The notes under the pieces are model-generated. The model was given only the letters and a program-made list of their open reading frames with translations. It was not told the origin of the DNA and did no database searches. Shown one piece after another: positions 32,726 through 42,874 of a DNA stretch of 64,000 nucleotides. The translations under genes and the position numbers were made by a program. The stretch lies in assembly GCF_002896965.1 (NCBI RefSeq), contig NZ_LYMM01000027.1, forward strand, positions 1 through 64,000. Direction: 5' to 3'. The DNA is from Novosphingobium guangzhouense (lineage in GTDB: Bacteria > Pseudomonadota > Alphaproteobacteria > Sphingomonadales > Sphingomonadaceae). The number at the start of each line of letters is the position of its first letter. The stretch's first letter is position 1.

Positions 32726-34108
32726 ATGACCGCAGCCGAAGCGACACCCGAACTCGATTTCCCCGAGGAGGCGGCCCGCGATGACCGCGCTTTTCTGGGC
32801 CATCCCAAAGGCTTAGGTCTGCTTGGTATGGTTGAGGGGTGCGAACGTTTCTCGTATTACTCGATGCAGACGCTGCTGGCGCTCTACATGGTCAACTACC
32901 TGCTGGTGCCCGGCCGGCAAGAGGGCGTGATCGGCCTCGCCTGGGTCACCACCCACCTGTTTCCCGGCCTTTCCGGCCAGCCGCTGGCGTCCGAAATATT
33001 CGGACTTTACACGGCGTTAGTCTACCTGACGCCTATCCTCGGCGGCATTCTGGCAGACCTGTTCCTCGGTCGCCGCGCGGCCCTGATCGCAGGTGGCGTG
33101 ATCATGTCGCTCGGCCATTTCCTGATGGCGTTCGAAGGCGCCTTCCTCCTCGCGCTCATCTCGCTGGTCATCGGCGTCGGTCTGTTCAAGGGTAATATCG
33201 CCAGTCAGGTGGGCGAACTCTACCGGCCCGGCGACAATCGCCGCGCGATGGCATTCCAGATTTTCTATATATTTATCAACGTTTCGGTGATCGCAGCCCC
33301 GCTCGTTTCCGGCACTTTGGGAGAAAAAGTGGGCTGGCATTGGGGCTTTGGCTGCGCTGGCGTGGTCATGGTCCTTGGTCTGTTCCTCTACCTTTATGCC
33401 AGGCCGTGGCTCCCCGCCGAAGGCAAAGCCACAAAGTCTTCCGAGCCGCGCGCCCGGTTCCAGAAGGGCGATGGCCCGCGCCTTCTCGCCGTACTTGTAC
33501 TGGTTCCGATCATGGGCGTATCGCTGCTCACCAACCAACAGATTTTCAACGCTTATCTCGTCTGGGCCGACCAGCAGTTCCAGCTCTCTTTCATGGGAGA
33601 GACGCTGCCGACAAGCTGGATGATCACCATCGATGCCACGCTCAGCTTCTCGATGCTGGTGGCGGTCGCTGCGTTCTGGGCGTTCGTCGGCAAGCGCACC
33701 GGCAAGGAACCCGACGAACTGGGCAAGATGATCCTCGGCTGCGCCTTCATCGTCGGCGGCGCAGCGTGCCTGTACATGGCAGCAGCAACTCAAGGCACTG
33801 GGAAGATTGGACTATTCTGGCCGGTCATGTTCCATCTCATAAACTCGATCGGCTTTGCACATCTGCTCCCGGTCAGCCTTGCGCTGTTCACCCGGCTTGC
33901 CCCCAAAGCACTGAATGCATCGATTGTGGGCATCTATTACCTGTCGTTCTTCGGCGCGAACCTTGCTGTCGGCAAGATCGGCACGCTGTTCCAGACGATG
34001 CCCACCACGCAGTTCTGGCTACTTCACATGGCCTCGGCAGCGGTCGCACTGGCTGGCTTCGCCTTGTTCAAGTTGTTGTTCGCAAAGCGATTGATGGCCG
34101 CTGCCTGA
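32726..34108 (+). CDS. Proton-dependent peptide transporter (POT/PTR family, MFS)
   Basis: This 460-residue polytopic protein should import di- and tripeptides with protons. The helix-1 motif ERFSYY (proton-coupling E-x-x-E-R-F form, from EGCERFSYY) and the PTR2 signature region FKGNIASQVGELY through AFQIFYIFINVS are clear. About 12-14 transmembrane segments are visible. The start at 32726 gives a normal N-terminus. Its stop overlaps the start of a 58-residue membrane protein gene (TGATG), so the two are coupled. Confidence 0.92.
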   Translation: MTAAEATPELDFPEEAARDDRAFLGHPKGLGLLGMVEGCERFSYYSMQTLLALYMVNYLLVPGRQEGVIGLAWVTTHLFPGLSGQPLASEIFGLYTALVYLTPILGGILADLFLGRRAALIAGGVIMSLGHFLMAFEGAFLLALISLVIGVGLFKGNIASQVGELYRPGDNRRAMAFQIFYIFINVSVIAAPLVSGTLGEKVGWHWGFGCAGVVMVLGLFLYLYARPWLPAEGKATKSSEPRARFQKGDGPRLLAVLVLVPIMGVSLLTNQQIFNAYLVWADQQFQLSFMGETLPTSWMITIDATLSFSMLVAVAAFWAFVGKRTGKEPDELGKMILGCAFIVGGAACLYMAAATQGTGKIGLFWPVMFHLINSIGFAHLLPVSLALFTRLAPKALNASIVGIYYLSFFGANLAVGKIGTLFQTMPTTQFWLLHMASAAVALAGFALFKLLFAKRLMAAA

Positions 34109-34284
34109 TGCCTGTCGTCGGCTGCCTGCTGCTGATCGTCCTACCCTTGCTAGGACTTGCGGCAGGCGGCTTTCTTGACGGCGCCGAGGGAGCGAAATGG
34201 GGCGCCGGCGTTGGCTTGGCACTCGCCCTGACGCTCTTCGGTATCGGTTCCTACGCCTTCGTAAAAGGCATCCGAAGCCGCTGA
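34108..34284 (+). CDS. 58-residue membrane protein coupled to the peptide transporter
   Basis: The ATG at 34108 shares its A with the TGA of the transporter gene, so it should be translated by re-initiation. The protein has two hydrophobic helices (VVGCLLLIVLPLLGLAAGG and WGAGVGLALALTLFGIGSYA) joined by a short charged loop, DGAEGAK, and ends KGIRSR. There is no known domain. It could be a small accessory subunit of the transporter, but that rests only on position. Confidence 0.7.
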   Translation: MPVVGCLLLIVLPLLGLAAGGFLDGAEGAKWGAGVGLALALTLFGIGSYAFVKGIRSR

Positions 34285-34286
34285 GA

Positions 34287-35066
34287 TCAGCCGAAAACCG
34301 CGACCGACTGCATCCCTGAAATTGCCGGAACGCCTTCCGCATTCCACTGCATGATATGCTCGCTCGCTCCGCCGTGCGCCGCGTGGTTGCTGGTCGAGCG
34401 GATCAGCCACCAGCCGTCTGCAGAAGGCTTTGCACCTAGCATGTTAACATGCCACTGCATCGACGAAATCGGCACCTTGAAGCCCAGCAACGGCCACACC
34501 GCCACCGGCAAAACATCGCCGCACAGTAAGGTTTCGACCTCCGGATCAAGGTTTTCCCTGTCGCCCGCCCGCACCCACCATGCAAGATCCGCTTCCCCCA
34601 GGGCCTCCTTCGGCATGGCGAACCGGGCTTCGAAATGATTTCGCAGGAACGCCGGAGCATGATCCATCGGTACCGGCTTTGCGTCATCCAGCGCGATGAG
34701 GCCGTCAGGCAGCGGGTGGTGATCGATCGAAAGCACACTCTCGATCTGACGCATGAAGACGAAGGTGCTGGTAAACCCGACGATACCGCCAGCGGTCAGT
34801 TCGGCGGAAACCCAGGTCGCGTTGCGCCCCTGCCGCAGTATCCTTGCCTTAGCTTCGATCCGGCCCGCCAAAGGACCTACCATCGACAATTGCCCCGAAC
34901 GCAACGGCGCAAGATTATCACAAACGCCTTTGGCGGCCGCCAATGCGATGGCCGAAGTAAGACCACCATATGCGGTGCGCCCTTGCAGCCAGTGCTCCGC
35001 AATCTCCAGCGCGAAGCCGCCGTCAATCGCCTCTGCCCCGGCAAGCATCTGTCCGAAGCCATCCAT
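34287..35066 (-). CDS. Acyl-CoA thioesterase family protein (double hotdog)
   Basis: This 259-residue TesB-like thioesterase has an N-terminal hotdog unit with WLQGRTAYGGLTSAI and SMVGPLAGRIEAKARIL. A second unit ends in ADGWWLIRSTSNHAAHGGAS, a typical active-site region. It would hydrolyse acyl-CoA to free acid and CoA. Its start overlaps the stop of the tRNA-binding-domain gene, placing it at the end of the propionyl-CoA cluster, where it could free CoA when acyl-CoAs build up. The substrate range is unknown. Confidence 0.87.
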   Translation of the reverse strand: MDGFGQMLAGAEAIDGGFALEIAEHWLQGRTAYGGLTSAIALAAAKGVCDNLAPLRSGQLSMVGPLAGRIEAKARILRQGRNATWVSAELTAGGIVGFTSTFVFMRQIESVLSIDHHPLPDGLIALDDAKPVPMDHAPAFLRNHFEARFAMPKEALGEADLAWWVRAGDRENLDPEVETLLCGDVLPVAVWPLLGFKVPISSMQWHVNMLGAKPSADGWWLIRSTSNHAAHGGASEHIMQWNAEGVPAISGMQSVAVFG

Positions 35067-35437
35067 CAGAACAGCCTCGATCCGTCAGGCACGCGCTTAT
35101 CGGGGGAGAACAACGTGACCCGCCCCTCTTCGTCCGCAAAGCCAAGCGTGAGCACCTCGGACAAGGCCTTGCCAATCTGCCGAACAGGAAAGTTCACCAC
35201 TGCCGCAACTTGCCGCCCAACCAGTTCCTCAGGAGAATAGAGCGCGGCCACCTGACCCACGCTCTTCTTCTCTCCGATCCCCGGACCGAAATCGATCCTC
35301 AGCTTGTAACTTGGCTTGCGCGCGCCCTCGTAGACTTCCGCGGCGACGATAGTTCCAATGCGGATGTCTACCTTAAGGAAATCATCGAAGCCTATGGTTG
35401 CGCCAGTGGGGGCTGACGGGTCGTGATCGAGATGCAT
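35066..35437 (-). CDS. csaA: tRNA-binding domain protein, CsaA-like
   Basis: This 123-residue protein is a single EMAP-II/Trbp111 OB-fold: FLKVDIRIGTIVAAE, then LRIDFG, VGQVAAL, and the C-terminal NFPVRQIGKALSEVLTLGF. CsaA proteins are dimeric chaperone-like tRNA binders. It starts only 1 base after pccA ends and overlaps the thioesterase gene, so it is part of the propionate cluster by position, although its role there is not obvious. Confidence 0.9.
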   Translation of the reverse strand: MHLDHDPSAPTGATIGFDDFLKVDIRIGTIVAAEVYEGARKPSYKLRIDFGPGIGEKKSVGQVAALYSPEELVGRQVAAVVNFPVRQIGKALSEVLTLGFADEEGRVTLFSPDKRVPDGSRLF

Positions 35438-35438
35438 A

Positions 35439-37460
35439 TCACTCCATTTCGAGGATAATCGCGTCCACCGCCAGACTTTCGCCCGCCTTGGCGTTGACGG
35501 ATTTTACCGTGCCCGATTTCTCGGCGCGCAGGATGTTTTCCATCTTCATCGCCTCGACCACGGCGAGCGGCTGACCGGCCTCGACCTTATCACCCTCACC
35601 CACATTGAGAGAGACTAGCAAACCGGGCATCGGGCAGATCAGGTACTTCGAAAGATCCGGCGGAATCTTCTCGATCATGTGCTTCGTGTAATCGGCAATG
35701 TGCGCGGGCAGGCAGTCCACCTTATGGATCGCGCCGCGGGTAGTCATGCGAAAACCGGTGCGGGAAACGTCCAGCTTGAGCGTCAGGTGTTCGCCATCGA
35801 CTTCCGCGTCCACGAAGCGATCCCCGGGCGTGTATTCCAGCTCAAGCTCGACTTCGTCGCCATTTACGGTCAGCAGATCTTCGTCGAGTTCCACCGCGAA
35901 CACGCTGCCGTCGATAGTCACGGTCCACTCGCCCGGAGGATCGAGCGGCCCGCCAAGCTGGCCTTCGACCCGGCGTGAACGATCGGCGCGCGCGGTGGCT
36001 ACGAAGGCGGCAACTGCAGCCAGTTGCACCTTTAGTTCACCCGACGCAGGCGCGCCGGTGAAGCCCTCAGGGTATTCCTCGGCAATGAAGCCGGTCGTCA
36101 GTTCGCCCGAGCGGAACCGCGGGTGCTGCATGATGGCCGAAACGAAATCGATGTTATGACCAAGACCCTCGATCTCGAAGGCGTCAAGCGCAGCAATCTG
36201 CTTGTCTGCCGCTTCATCGCGCGTCTCGCCCCAGGTGATCAACTTGGCAATCATGGGATCGTAGAACATCGATACTTCGCCACCTTCGTAGACGCCGTCG
36301 TCGACGCGGATACCATCCACGCCGCGGCGCCCGTTCTCGGCACCGTCATCCGTCCAGCCTTCGACCGGCGGATTGTAGCGCACGAGGCGGCCCGTCGAGG
36401 GCAGGAAGCCGCGATAGGGATCTTCGGCATAGACGCGGTTTTCGATGGCCCAGCCGTCGATCTTCACTCCGCCCTGCGTCATCTCCAGCTTCTCACCAGC
36501 GGCGACGCGGATCATCTGCTCAACGAGGTCGACGCCAGTGATCGCCTCGGTAACGGGGTGCTCCACCTGCAGGCGGGTGTTCATTTCGAGGAAATAGAAG
36601 CTCTCGCCCGTCGAATCTGCGCCCGAGACGATCAGTTCTACCGTACCCGCCGAGTAATATCCCACCGCGCGCGACAGAGCGACGCATTGCTCTCCCATGG
36701 CCTTGCGCATCGCAGGCGTGACGAACGGCGACGGCGCTTCCTCGACCACCTTCTGATGGCGGCGCTGGATCGAGCATTCGCGCTCGTTCAGGTAGAGGAT
36801 GTTGCCGTGCTTGTCGCCGAGGATCTGAATCTCGATGTGACGCGGGTTGAGGATGAACTTCTCGATGAAGACGCGGTCGTCGCCGAAGGAGTTCAGACCT
36901 TCGCGCTTAACGCTCTCGAAGCCCTCGCGCACGTCCTGTTCGGTATAGGCAAGGCGCATGCCCTTGCCGCCGCCGCCCGCGCTGGCCTTCATCATCACCG
37001 GATAGCCGATCTCGTTGGAAATGCGGACCGCGTGTTCTGTATCCTCGATTTCCCCCACGAAGCCGGGAACGACGTTGACGCCCGCTTCCTTGGCCAGCTT
37101 CTTGGATTCAATCTTGTCACCCATCGCGGCGATCGCACCGACGGGAGGGCCGATGAACTCGATGCCTTCCGCCGCCAACGCCTCTGCGAACGAGGTGCGC
37201 TCAGACAGGAAGCCGTAGCCGGGGTGGACCGCTTCGGCGCCGGTCTGCTTGCAGGCGGCGATGATCTTGTCCGCGATCAGATAGGACTGCGCGGCGGGTG
37301 CCGGGCCGATGTGGACCGCCTCGTCAGCCATCTGCACGAAAGGCGCGCGGGCGTCGGCATCGGAATAGACGGCCACCGTCTGGATACCCATACGGCGCGC
37401 GGTCTTGATCACACGGCAGGCAATCTCGCCCCGGTTTGCGATCAGGATTTTCTTGAACAT
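35439..37460 (-). CDS. pccA: Propionyl-CoA carboxylase biotinylated alpha subunit
   Basis: This 673-residue biotin carboxylase subunit carries: a carboxylase domain starting KKILIANRGEIACRV, ATP-grasp ASAGGGGKGMR, the NTRLQVEHPVTE catalytic segment, a BT linker domain, and a C-terminal BCCP domain with the biotin-accepting Lys639 in EAMKMEN. It partners with PccB (42875-44401) to carboxylate propionyl-CoA to (S)-methylmalonyl-CoA. Its ATG overlaps the stop of the LprI-like gene. bioB two genes upstream would provide its cofactor. Confidence 0.95.
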   Translation of the reverse strand: MFKKILIANRGEIACRVIKTARRMGIQTVAVYSDADARAPFVQMADEAVHIGPAPAAQSYLIADKIIAACKQTGAEAVHPGYGFLSERTSFAEALAAEGIEFIGPPVGAIAAMGDKIESKKLAKEAGVNVVPGFVGEIEDTEHAVRISNEIGYPVMMKASAGGGGKGMRLAYTEQDVREGFESVKREGLNSFGDDRVFIEKFILNPRHIEIQILGDKHGNILYLNERECSIQRRHQKVVEEAPSPFVTPAMRKAMGEQCVALSRAVGYYSAGTVELIVSGADSTGESFYFLEMNTRLQVEHPVTEAITGVDLVEQMIRVAAGEKLEMTQGGVKIDGWAIENRVYAEDPYRGFLPSTGRLVRYNPPVEGWTDDGAENGRRGVDGIRVDDGVYEGGEVSMFYDPMIAKLITWGETRDEAADKQIAALDAFEIEGLGHNIDFVSAIMQHPRFRSGELTTGFIAEEYPEGFTGAPASGELKVQLAAVAAFVATARADRSRRVEGQLGGPLDPPGEWTVTIDGSVFAVELDEDLLTVNGDEVELELEYTPGDRFVDAEVDGEHLTLKLDVSRTGFRMTTRGAIHKVDCLPAHIADYTKHMIEKIPPDLSKYLICPMPGLLVSLNVGEGDKVEAGQPLAVVEAMKMENILRAEKSGTVKSVNAKAGESLAVDAIILEME

Positions 37461-37828
37461 CAGTTCCCCGTCTCCACGTATCCGCGCAACTGCTTCGTGC
37501 GCGCTTCGGTCAATTCCCTGAGGCAGCCGTTCTGCTGAAGCGGCCAGATCGTGCCGCTGTCCTCACGCGGACCGTTCTCTGCAAAGCACTGGGCGTCGCG
37601 ATAGGCGAGCCACTTGCGCTGCGCATCGAGCAGCCGATTGAAATTTCCGCCGGGGCCCTGCTTGTCGGCGGTCTTAGCCGCCGCTGCCGCCCTCCCCCAG
37701 ACCTCGTTCATCACCCGATCCGCAGATTGGAATTCGCGGTACGAGCAAACGTTCATGTCCGTCTGCGTCATCGCGTTAGCGCAATCGATCGCGGGCTCAG
37801 AGGCCAGGAGGAGGATCGGCAGGATCAT
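37460..37828 (-). CDS. LprI-like (DUF1311) small secreted protein
   Basis: This 122-residue protein has a short hydrophobic N-terminus (MILPILLLASEPAIDC) that is probably a weak signal peptide. It is followed by the family pattern CANAMTQTDMNVCSYREFQSAD with paired cysteines, a QRKWLAYRDAQC motif, and a last Cys-containing GCLREL segment. Mycobacterial LprI inhibits lysozyme, but most relatives are uncharacterised. It lies between bioB and pccA with an 8-base gap on one side and an overlap on the other, an odd place for a periplasmic protein in a metabolic operon. Confidence 0.85.
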   Translation of the reverse strand: MILPILLLASEPAIDCANAMTQTDMNVCSYREFQSADRVMNEVWGRAAAAAKTADKQGPGGNFNRLLDAQRKWLAYRDAQCFAENGPREDSGTIWPLQQNGCLRELTEARTKQLRGYVETGN

Positions 37829-37835
37829 TTGTGGA

Positions 37836-38888
37836 TCACTCAGCCGCTTCCAGCTTGGCGCAGCCCTTGGGCATACGCTGGGCTTCGACTTGTGCAGGTG
37901 TCAGTTCGATGGCCATCGGCTTGATGCCAAGGCGCGCGAACATCGCCAGATCGCTGTCATCACCCGCATTCGGCGCAGTCAGCAGCTTGTCGCCCGTAAA
38001 GATCGAGTTGGCGCCTGCCATGAAGCACATCGCCTGCGTCATCTCTGACATGGACTCGCGCCCCGCAGAGAGGCGAACCATCGATTGCGGCATGGTGATG
38101 CGCGCGACGGCCACGGTGCGCACGAACTCCACATCGTCGATCTTGGCGAGTGGGGTGTCGGCCAGCATGTCGCCCAGCACGGTGCCCTTCACAGGAACCA
38201 GCGCATTGACCGGCACCGACTGCGGGTGATCGGGCAGCGTCGCCAGCGTATGGACGAAGCCCACGCGGTCGGCGCGCGTCTCGCCCATGCCGACGATGCC
38301 GCCGGAGCAGACGTTGATGCCCGCCATGCGCACGTTCGACAGCGTATCGAGGCGGTCGTCCATCGTGCGCGTGGTGATCACCTGATCGTAACGCTCAGGC
38401 GAGGTGTCGATGTTGTGATTGTAATAATCGAGACCCGCCTCGGAGAGCATGTCCGCCTGATCAGGCGTCAGCATGCCCAGCGTCATGCAGGTTTCCATGC
38501 CCATGGCGCGCACGCCCTTCACCATCTCGATGATCGCGGGCATGTCGCGGTCCTTGGGATTGCGCCATGCAGCGCCCATGCAGAAGCGGGTAGAGCCCTG
38601 ATCCGCCGCCTGCGCCGCGCGCTGCAGCACCTGCTGCACTTCCATCAGCTTGGTCGCCTTGACGCCGCTGTTCGCTGAAACCGACTGCGAGCAGTAGCCG
38701 CAATCCTCCACGCACCCGCCAGTCTTGATCGAGAGCAGTGTGGAAAGCTGAACCTCATTCGCCGGATGGCTCGCGCGGTGAACCTCAGCAGCGCGGAAGA
38801 CCAGCTCAGTGAAAGGCAGGTCGAAAAGCGCCGCGATTTCCTCGCGGGTCCAGTCGTTACGGGGCATGATGGCGGCGGTATCGGTCAT
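37836..38888 (-). CDS. bioB: Biotin synthase
   Basis: This radical-SAM enzyme inserts sulfur into dethiobiotin. It is 350 residues from the ATG at 38888, where AAGGA lies 6 bases upstream; the ATG at 38894 would touch the ribosome binding site. The SAM cluster is Cys59, Cys63 and Cys66 ([10 protein letters not shown]), with [11 protein letters not shown] and the C-terminal [16 protein letters not shown] typical of BioB. It stands alone, without bioA/D/F, within the propionyl-CoA carboxylase/mutase cluster, so its expression is tied to demand for biotinylated PccA. Confidence 0.96.
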   Translation of the reverse strand: MTDTAAIMPRNDWTREEIAALFDLPFTELVFRAAEVHRASHPANEVQLSTLLSIKTGGCVEDCGYCSQSVSANSGVKATKLMEVQQVLQRAAQAADQGSTRFCMGAAWRNPKDRDMPAIIEMVKGVRAMGMETCMTLGMLTPDQADMLSEAGLDYYNHNIDTSPERYDQVITTRTMDDRLDTLSNVRMAGINVCSGGIVGMGETRADRVGFVHTLATLPDHPQSVPVNALVPVKGTVLGDMLADTPLAKIDDVEFVRTVAVARITMPQSMVRLSAGRESMSEMTQAMCFMAGANSIFTGDKLLTAPNAGDDSDLAMFARLGIKPMAIELTPAQVEAQRMPKGCAKLEAAE

Positions 38889-38959
38889 TGTCATTCCTTA
38901 GCTGGCGAGAGCCAAACCACACCCATAGGCGCAGGAGCAGCCCTGATCCAGCATCAGCC

Positions 38960-41110
38960 TCATTCAGCTGCCTCAAGATGGGAACCGAGCGGCGGCATGT
39001 TGTGGCCGAGCAGCCGCAGCACGTCGGCCGCGCACTCCACCACGTTCGAGCCGGGACCGTAAATGCCCTGCACGCCTGCGTTGCGCAGATACTCATAGTC
39101 CTGCGGCGGAATGACTCCGCCGGCAATGACCTTGATATCGCTGCGCCCGGCTTCACGCAGCTTCTGGATCAACTCCGGGATCAATGTCTTGTGGCCCGCT
39201 GCGAGACTGGATGCGCCGACAACGTCGACCTCGTTTTCCAGCGCGAGCACCACCGTTTCATCCGGTGTCTGGAACAGCGGGCCGGAAACGACGTCGAACC
39301 CCATGTCCCCGAACGCCGAGGCGATCACGTTCGCGCCGCGATCATGGCCGTCCTGCCCCATCTTGGCGACCAGCAGCTTGGGCTTGCGGCCGAGACGGCG
39401 CTCCACCGCCTGCACACCATCCAGCACTTGCTGCCAGCGGCTATCGCCTTCGTAGGGCGCGGCATAGACGCCCTTCACCGGGGTCGGCTGAGTGCCATAA
39501 CGCTGGAAGCTGTCCTCCATGGCCGAACTGATCTCGCCCAGCGTCGCCCGGGCACGGGCGCATTCGACGGCGAGCGCGAGCAGGTTGTTCTCTATGCTGG
39601 CGGGCGCCGCAGCACCGTCGCGCAGGGCCTTGAGCGCGGCCTGGCAAGCAGCCTCGTCACGCTGCGCCTTCATCTTGTTGATGCGGGCAATCTGGCCTTC
39701 GCGGACCTTGGCGTTGTCCACTTCGAGCGTTTCCAGCAGGTCTTCGCTGGCAAGGCGGTACTTGTTGACACCGACGATCACGTCGTCGCCACGGTCCACA
39801 CGGGCCTGACGGGCGGCGGCGGCGGTCTCGATCATCGCCTTGGGCCAGCCGGCAGCAACGGCCTTGGCCATGCCGCCTTCGGCCTGCACGCGCTCAATGA
39901 TCTCCCAGGCCTGGTCGACCAGCTGCTGCGTCAGCGCCTCGATGTAGTAGGACCCACCCAGCGGATCGACGACATTGCACATGCCGGTCTCTTCCTGGAT
40001 GATGATCTGCGTATTGCGGGCGATGCGGGCCGAGAAGTCGGTCGGCAGCGCGATCGCCTCATCCAGCGCGTTCGTGTGCAACGACTGGGTTCCGCCCAGC
40101 ATCGATGCCATCGCCTCGATCGTGGTGCGGATGACGTTGTTGTAGGGGTCCTGCTCCTGCAAGCTGACGCCCGAAGTCTGGCAGTGGGTGCGCAGCATCT
40201 TCGACCGTTCATCCTTGGCGCCCAGATCGGTCATGACCCGGTGCCACAGCACGCGCGCGGCGCGCAGCTTGGCGATCTCCATGAAGAAGTTCATGCCGAT
40301 GGCGAAGAAGAACGACAGGCGGCCCGCAAACTTGTCGATATCGAGGCCCGATGCCACGCCGTACTTCACGTATTCCGCGCCGTCGGCGATGGTGAAGGCC
40401 AGTTCCTGCACCTGCGTCGCGCCGGCTTCCTGCATGTGATAGCCGGAAATTGAAATCGAATTGAACTTCGGCATCTCGCGGCTGGTGTAGCCGAAGATGT
40501 CAGAGATGATCCGCATGCTCGGCTCTGGCGGGTAAATGTAGGTGTTGCGGACCATGAACTCCTTGAGGATGTCGTTCTGGATGGTCCCGTCGAGCAGCTT
40601 GCGATCGACGCCCTGCTCTTCGCCCGCCACGATGAAGAAGGCCAGGATCGGGATCACCGCGCCGTTCATCGTCATGGAAACCGACATCTTGTCGAGCGGG
40701 ATGCCGTCGAACAGGATCTTCATGTCCTCGACGGAATCGATGGCGACGCCGGCCTTGCCCACGTCACCCACGACGCGCGGATGGTCGCTGTCGTAACCGC
40801 GATGGGTGGCAAGGTCGAAGGCGACCGAAAGACCCTTCTGGCCCGCCGCAAGGTTGCGGCGATAGAAGGCGTTCGATTCCTCGGCGGTGGAGAAGCCTGC
40901 GTACTGGCGGATGGTCCAGGGGCGGCCGGCATACATCGATGCGCGCACACCGCGCGTAAACGGCGCGAAGCCGGGAAGGCCGGGATCGACGGTCACGTCC
41001 TCGGCAGTGTAGAGCGGCTTCACCGCAATACCCTCGGGCGTGTTCCAGGTCAGGTCCTTGCCCTTGACCTCCTTGTCGGCGGCTGCCTTCCAATCGTTGA
41101 TGTCTGCCAT
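38960..41110 (-). CDS. scpA: Methylmalonyl-CoA mutase
   Basis: This adenosylcobalamin-dependent mutase converts (R)-methylmalonyl-CoA to succinyl-CoA. It is a single chain of 716 residues carrying both the substrate barrel ([36 protein letters not shown]) and the C-terminal B12 domain with DGHDRGANV. The start at 41110 fits the GGAAGG upstream better than the ATG at 41119, which abuts it. Epimerase and thiolase genes precede it and bioB follows. The usual MeaB/ArgK GTPase is not in the cluster. Confidence 0.95.
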   Translation of the reverse strand: MADINDWKAAADKEVKGKDLTWNTPEGIAVKPLYTAEDVTVDPGLPGFAPFTRGVRASMYAGRPWTIRQYAGFSTAEESNAFYRRNLAAGQKGLSVAFDLATHRGYDSDHPRVVGDVGKAGVAIDSVEDMKILFDGIPLDKMSVSMTMNGAVIPILAFFIVAGEEQGVDRKLLDGTIQNDILKEFMVRNTYIYPPEPSMRIISDIFGYTSREMPKFNSISISGYHMQEAGATQVQELAFTIADGAEYVKYGVASGLDIDKFAGRLSFFFAIGMNFFMEIAKLRAARVLWHRVMTDLGAKDERSKMLRTHCQTSGVSLQEQDPYNNVIRTTIEAMASMLGGTQSLHTNALDEAIALPTDFSARIARNTQIIIQEETGMCNVVDPLGGSYYIEALTQQLVDQAWEIIERVQAEGGMAKAVAAGWPKAMIETAAAARQARVDRGDDVIVGVNKYRLASEDLLETLEVDNAKVREGQIARINKMKAQRDEAACQAALKALRDGAAAPASIENNLLALAVECARARATLGEISSAMEDSFQRYGTQPTPVKGVYAAPYEGDSRWQQVLDGVQAVERRLGRKPKLLVAKMGQDGHDRGANVIASAFGDMGFDVVSGPLFQTPDETVVLALENEVDVVGASSLAAGHKTLIPELIQKLREAGRSDIKVIAGGVIPPQDYEYLRNAGVQGIYGPGSNVVECAADVLRLLGHNMPPLGSHLEAAE

Positions 41111-41160
41111 TGTCCGCATCCCTTCCGGCCCACACTCATTGCGTCGGCCGTAATCTTTTC

Positions 41161-41598
41161 TCAGTGAGCGCCCTTGGGCGTTTCCATGATCTCTGTGAGC
41201 TGACCGCCCATGTCCCTGGGGTGGACGAAAAAGATCAGCGTCCCGTGGGCCCCCATGCGCGGCTCACCCAGCACACGTTTGCCAAGGCCTTCGAACCACG
41301 CCTTGGCCGCATGAATATCGGGCACTTCGTAGCAGATGTGATGCTGCCCCCCGAGAGGGTTCTTCTCCAGCCACTTGCCGACAGCTGAATCCGCGACAGT
41401 GGGCTGAAGCAGTTCGATCTGCGTACCGGACGTGCCGTCTTCACCGGGCGTATTGACGAAGCAGATACGCACTTGCTGGCTTTCGAGCACGAAGGGCTCG
41501 GTCACGTCGGTTGCCCCCATCACGTCCCTGTAGAACGCAATGGAGGCGTCGAGGTCAGGCGTAGCAACGCCAATATGGTTCAGCCTGCCCAGCTTCAT
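41161..41598 (-). CDS. mce: Methylmalonyl-CoA epimerase
   Basis: This 145-residue vicinal-oxygen-chelate enzyme interconverts (S)- and (R)-methylmalonyl-CoA, linking PccAB with the mutase. The metal-binding pattern is visible: [18 protein letters not shown] at the N-terminus, IELLQP, HHICYEV, and the C-terminal LTEIMETPK. The start at 41598 overlaps the thiolase stop (ATGA); the longer frame from 41655 lies inside the thiolase gene and is rejected. Confidence 0.95.
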   Translation of the reverse strand: MKLGRLNHIGVATPDLDASIAFYRDVMGATDVTEPFVLESQQVRICFVNTPGEDGTSGTQIELLQPTVADSAVGKWLEKNPLGGQHHICYEVPDIHAAKAWFEGLGKRVLGEPRMGAHGTLIFFVHPRDMGGQLTEIMETPKGAH

Positions 41599-42785
41599 GC
41601 GGCTTGTCCTACGTTCTCGATGACCATGGCGATGCCCTGCCCACCACCGATGCACATGGTGATAAGACCGTACTTCCCGCCGATACGCTTCAGTTCATAC
41701 ATGCATTTGATAGTCAGCATGGTTCCCGTTGCGCCGACGGGATGGCCGATGGAAACGCCCGATCCATTGGGGTTGACCTTCTCCGGATCAAAACCCAGAA
41801 CCTTGGCGACGGCGGCAGCCTGCGCGGCGAAAGCCTCGTTGCTTTCGATCACATCGATCTGGTCCAGCGCAAGGCCGGCGCGCTTGAGCGCGATCGGAAC
41901 AGCCCGGATTGGCCCTTCGCCCATATATTCCGGCTCAACGCCCGCATGACCCCAGGCAATGATCTTGGCGAACGGCTTGAGGCCGCGCTTCTCGACTTCG
42001 GAGCCAGTAGCAAGCACCACCGCAGCTGCGCCGTCGTTGATGCCGCTGGCGTTGCCCGCAGTGACTGCACCATCCTTCTTGAAGGCCGTGCGCATCTTGC
42101 CCAGCACTTCAAGGGTCGTGTCAGCTTTCACATGCTCGTCAATGTCGAAGACGGTTACGCCCTTGCGGGACTTCACCTCGACGGGAAGAATCTGTTCCTT
42201 GAAACGCCCATCTGCGATCGCATGGGCGGCGCGCTGGTGACTGGTGACAGCAAGCGCATCCATATCTTCACGGCTGACACAGTGGCGCGCCGCCACGTTC
42301 TCCGCCGTGATGCCCATGTGATAACCACCAATGGCGTCCGAGAGGCCAAGCGTCAGCGCATCTTCCTGCGTGTTCGCCCCCATTTTGCGACCCCAGCGCA
42401 CGCCATGGTCATGATAAGGCACGTTCGACATCGATTCCGCGCCGCCAGCCAGCGTTACCGTGGCTTCACCCAGCTTCATCATTTGCGCGGCCGAGATGAT
42501 CGCCTGCACGCCAGAGCCGCAAAGGCGGTTAAGCGTCAGCGCCGGCGTGGAGATTGGAATGCCGGCGTTGATGCCGATCACGCGAGCCAGCATCTGGTCA
42601 CGAGCGCTGGTCGGCATAACCTGCCCGATGACGACATGCTCGACAGCCGCGGCCTCGATCCCGGCACGCGACAGCGCCTCAGTAGCGACGAGGGCGCCCA
42701 GCTCCGAGGCGGCGAAGCCCTTCAACGAACCGCCAAAATCACCAACCGCCGTGCGGACGCCGCTGACGATGTAGATGTCTTCCAT
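41595..42785 (-). CDS. Acetyl-CoA C-acyltransferase (thiolase)
   Basis: This 396-residue thiolase has the acyl-accepting Cys in NRLCGSGVQA (about residue 88), NPNGSGVSIGHPVGATG with the His, and the final CIGGGQG with the second Cys. It can condense or cleave 3-ketoacyl-CoA. In this cluster it may release propionyl-CoA from 3-ketovaleryl-CoA, or cleave beta-oxidation products, feeding PccAB. It overlaps mce at its end. A 10-bp hairpin stands in the 89-base gap to pccB upstream. Confidence 0.93.
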   Translation of the reverse strand: MEDIYIVSGVRTAVGDFGGSLKGFAASELGALVATEALSRAGIEAAAVEHVVIGQVMPTSARDQMLARVIGINAGIPISTPALTLNRLCGSGVQAIISAAQMMKLGEATVTLAGGAESMSNVPYHDHGVRWGRKMGANTQEDALTLGLSDAIGGYHMGITAENVAARHCVSREDMDALAVTSHQRAAHAIADGRFKEQILPVEVKSRKGVTVFDIDEHVKADTTLEVLGKMRTAFKKDGAVTAGNASGINDGAAAVVLATGSEVEKRGLKPFAKIIAWGHAGVEPEYMGEGPIRAVPIALKRAGLALDQIDVIESNEAFAAQAAAVAKVLGFDPEKVNPNGSGVSIGHPVGATGTMLTIKCMYELKRIGGKYGLITMCIGGGQGIAMVIENVGQAA

Positions 42786-42811
42786 GACCTGACTTCCAAT
42801 CCCTTGTTATC

Positions 42812-42838
42812 GATCGGAGGCTTATTCGGCCTCCGATC
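42812..42838 (-). other. Intercistronic hairpin between pccB and thiolase
   Basis: The perfect 10-bp stem GATCGGAGGC / GCCTCCGATC has a 7-base loop and no T-run. It is not a standard terminator. It may mark an RNA processing or stabilisation site, or partial termination between pccB and the following genes. Confidence 0.65.
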
Positions 42839-42874
42839 ATTGTCACGGTACTCTCAAAAAGGTCACTCCCCGTC

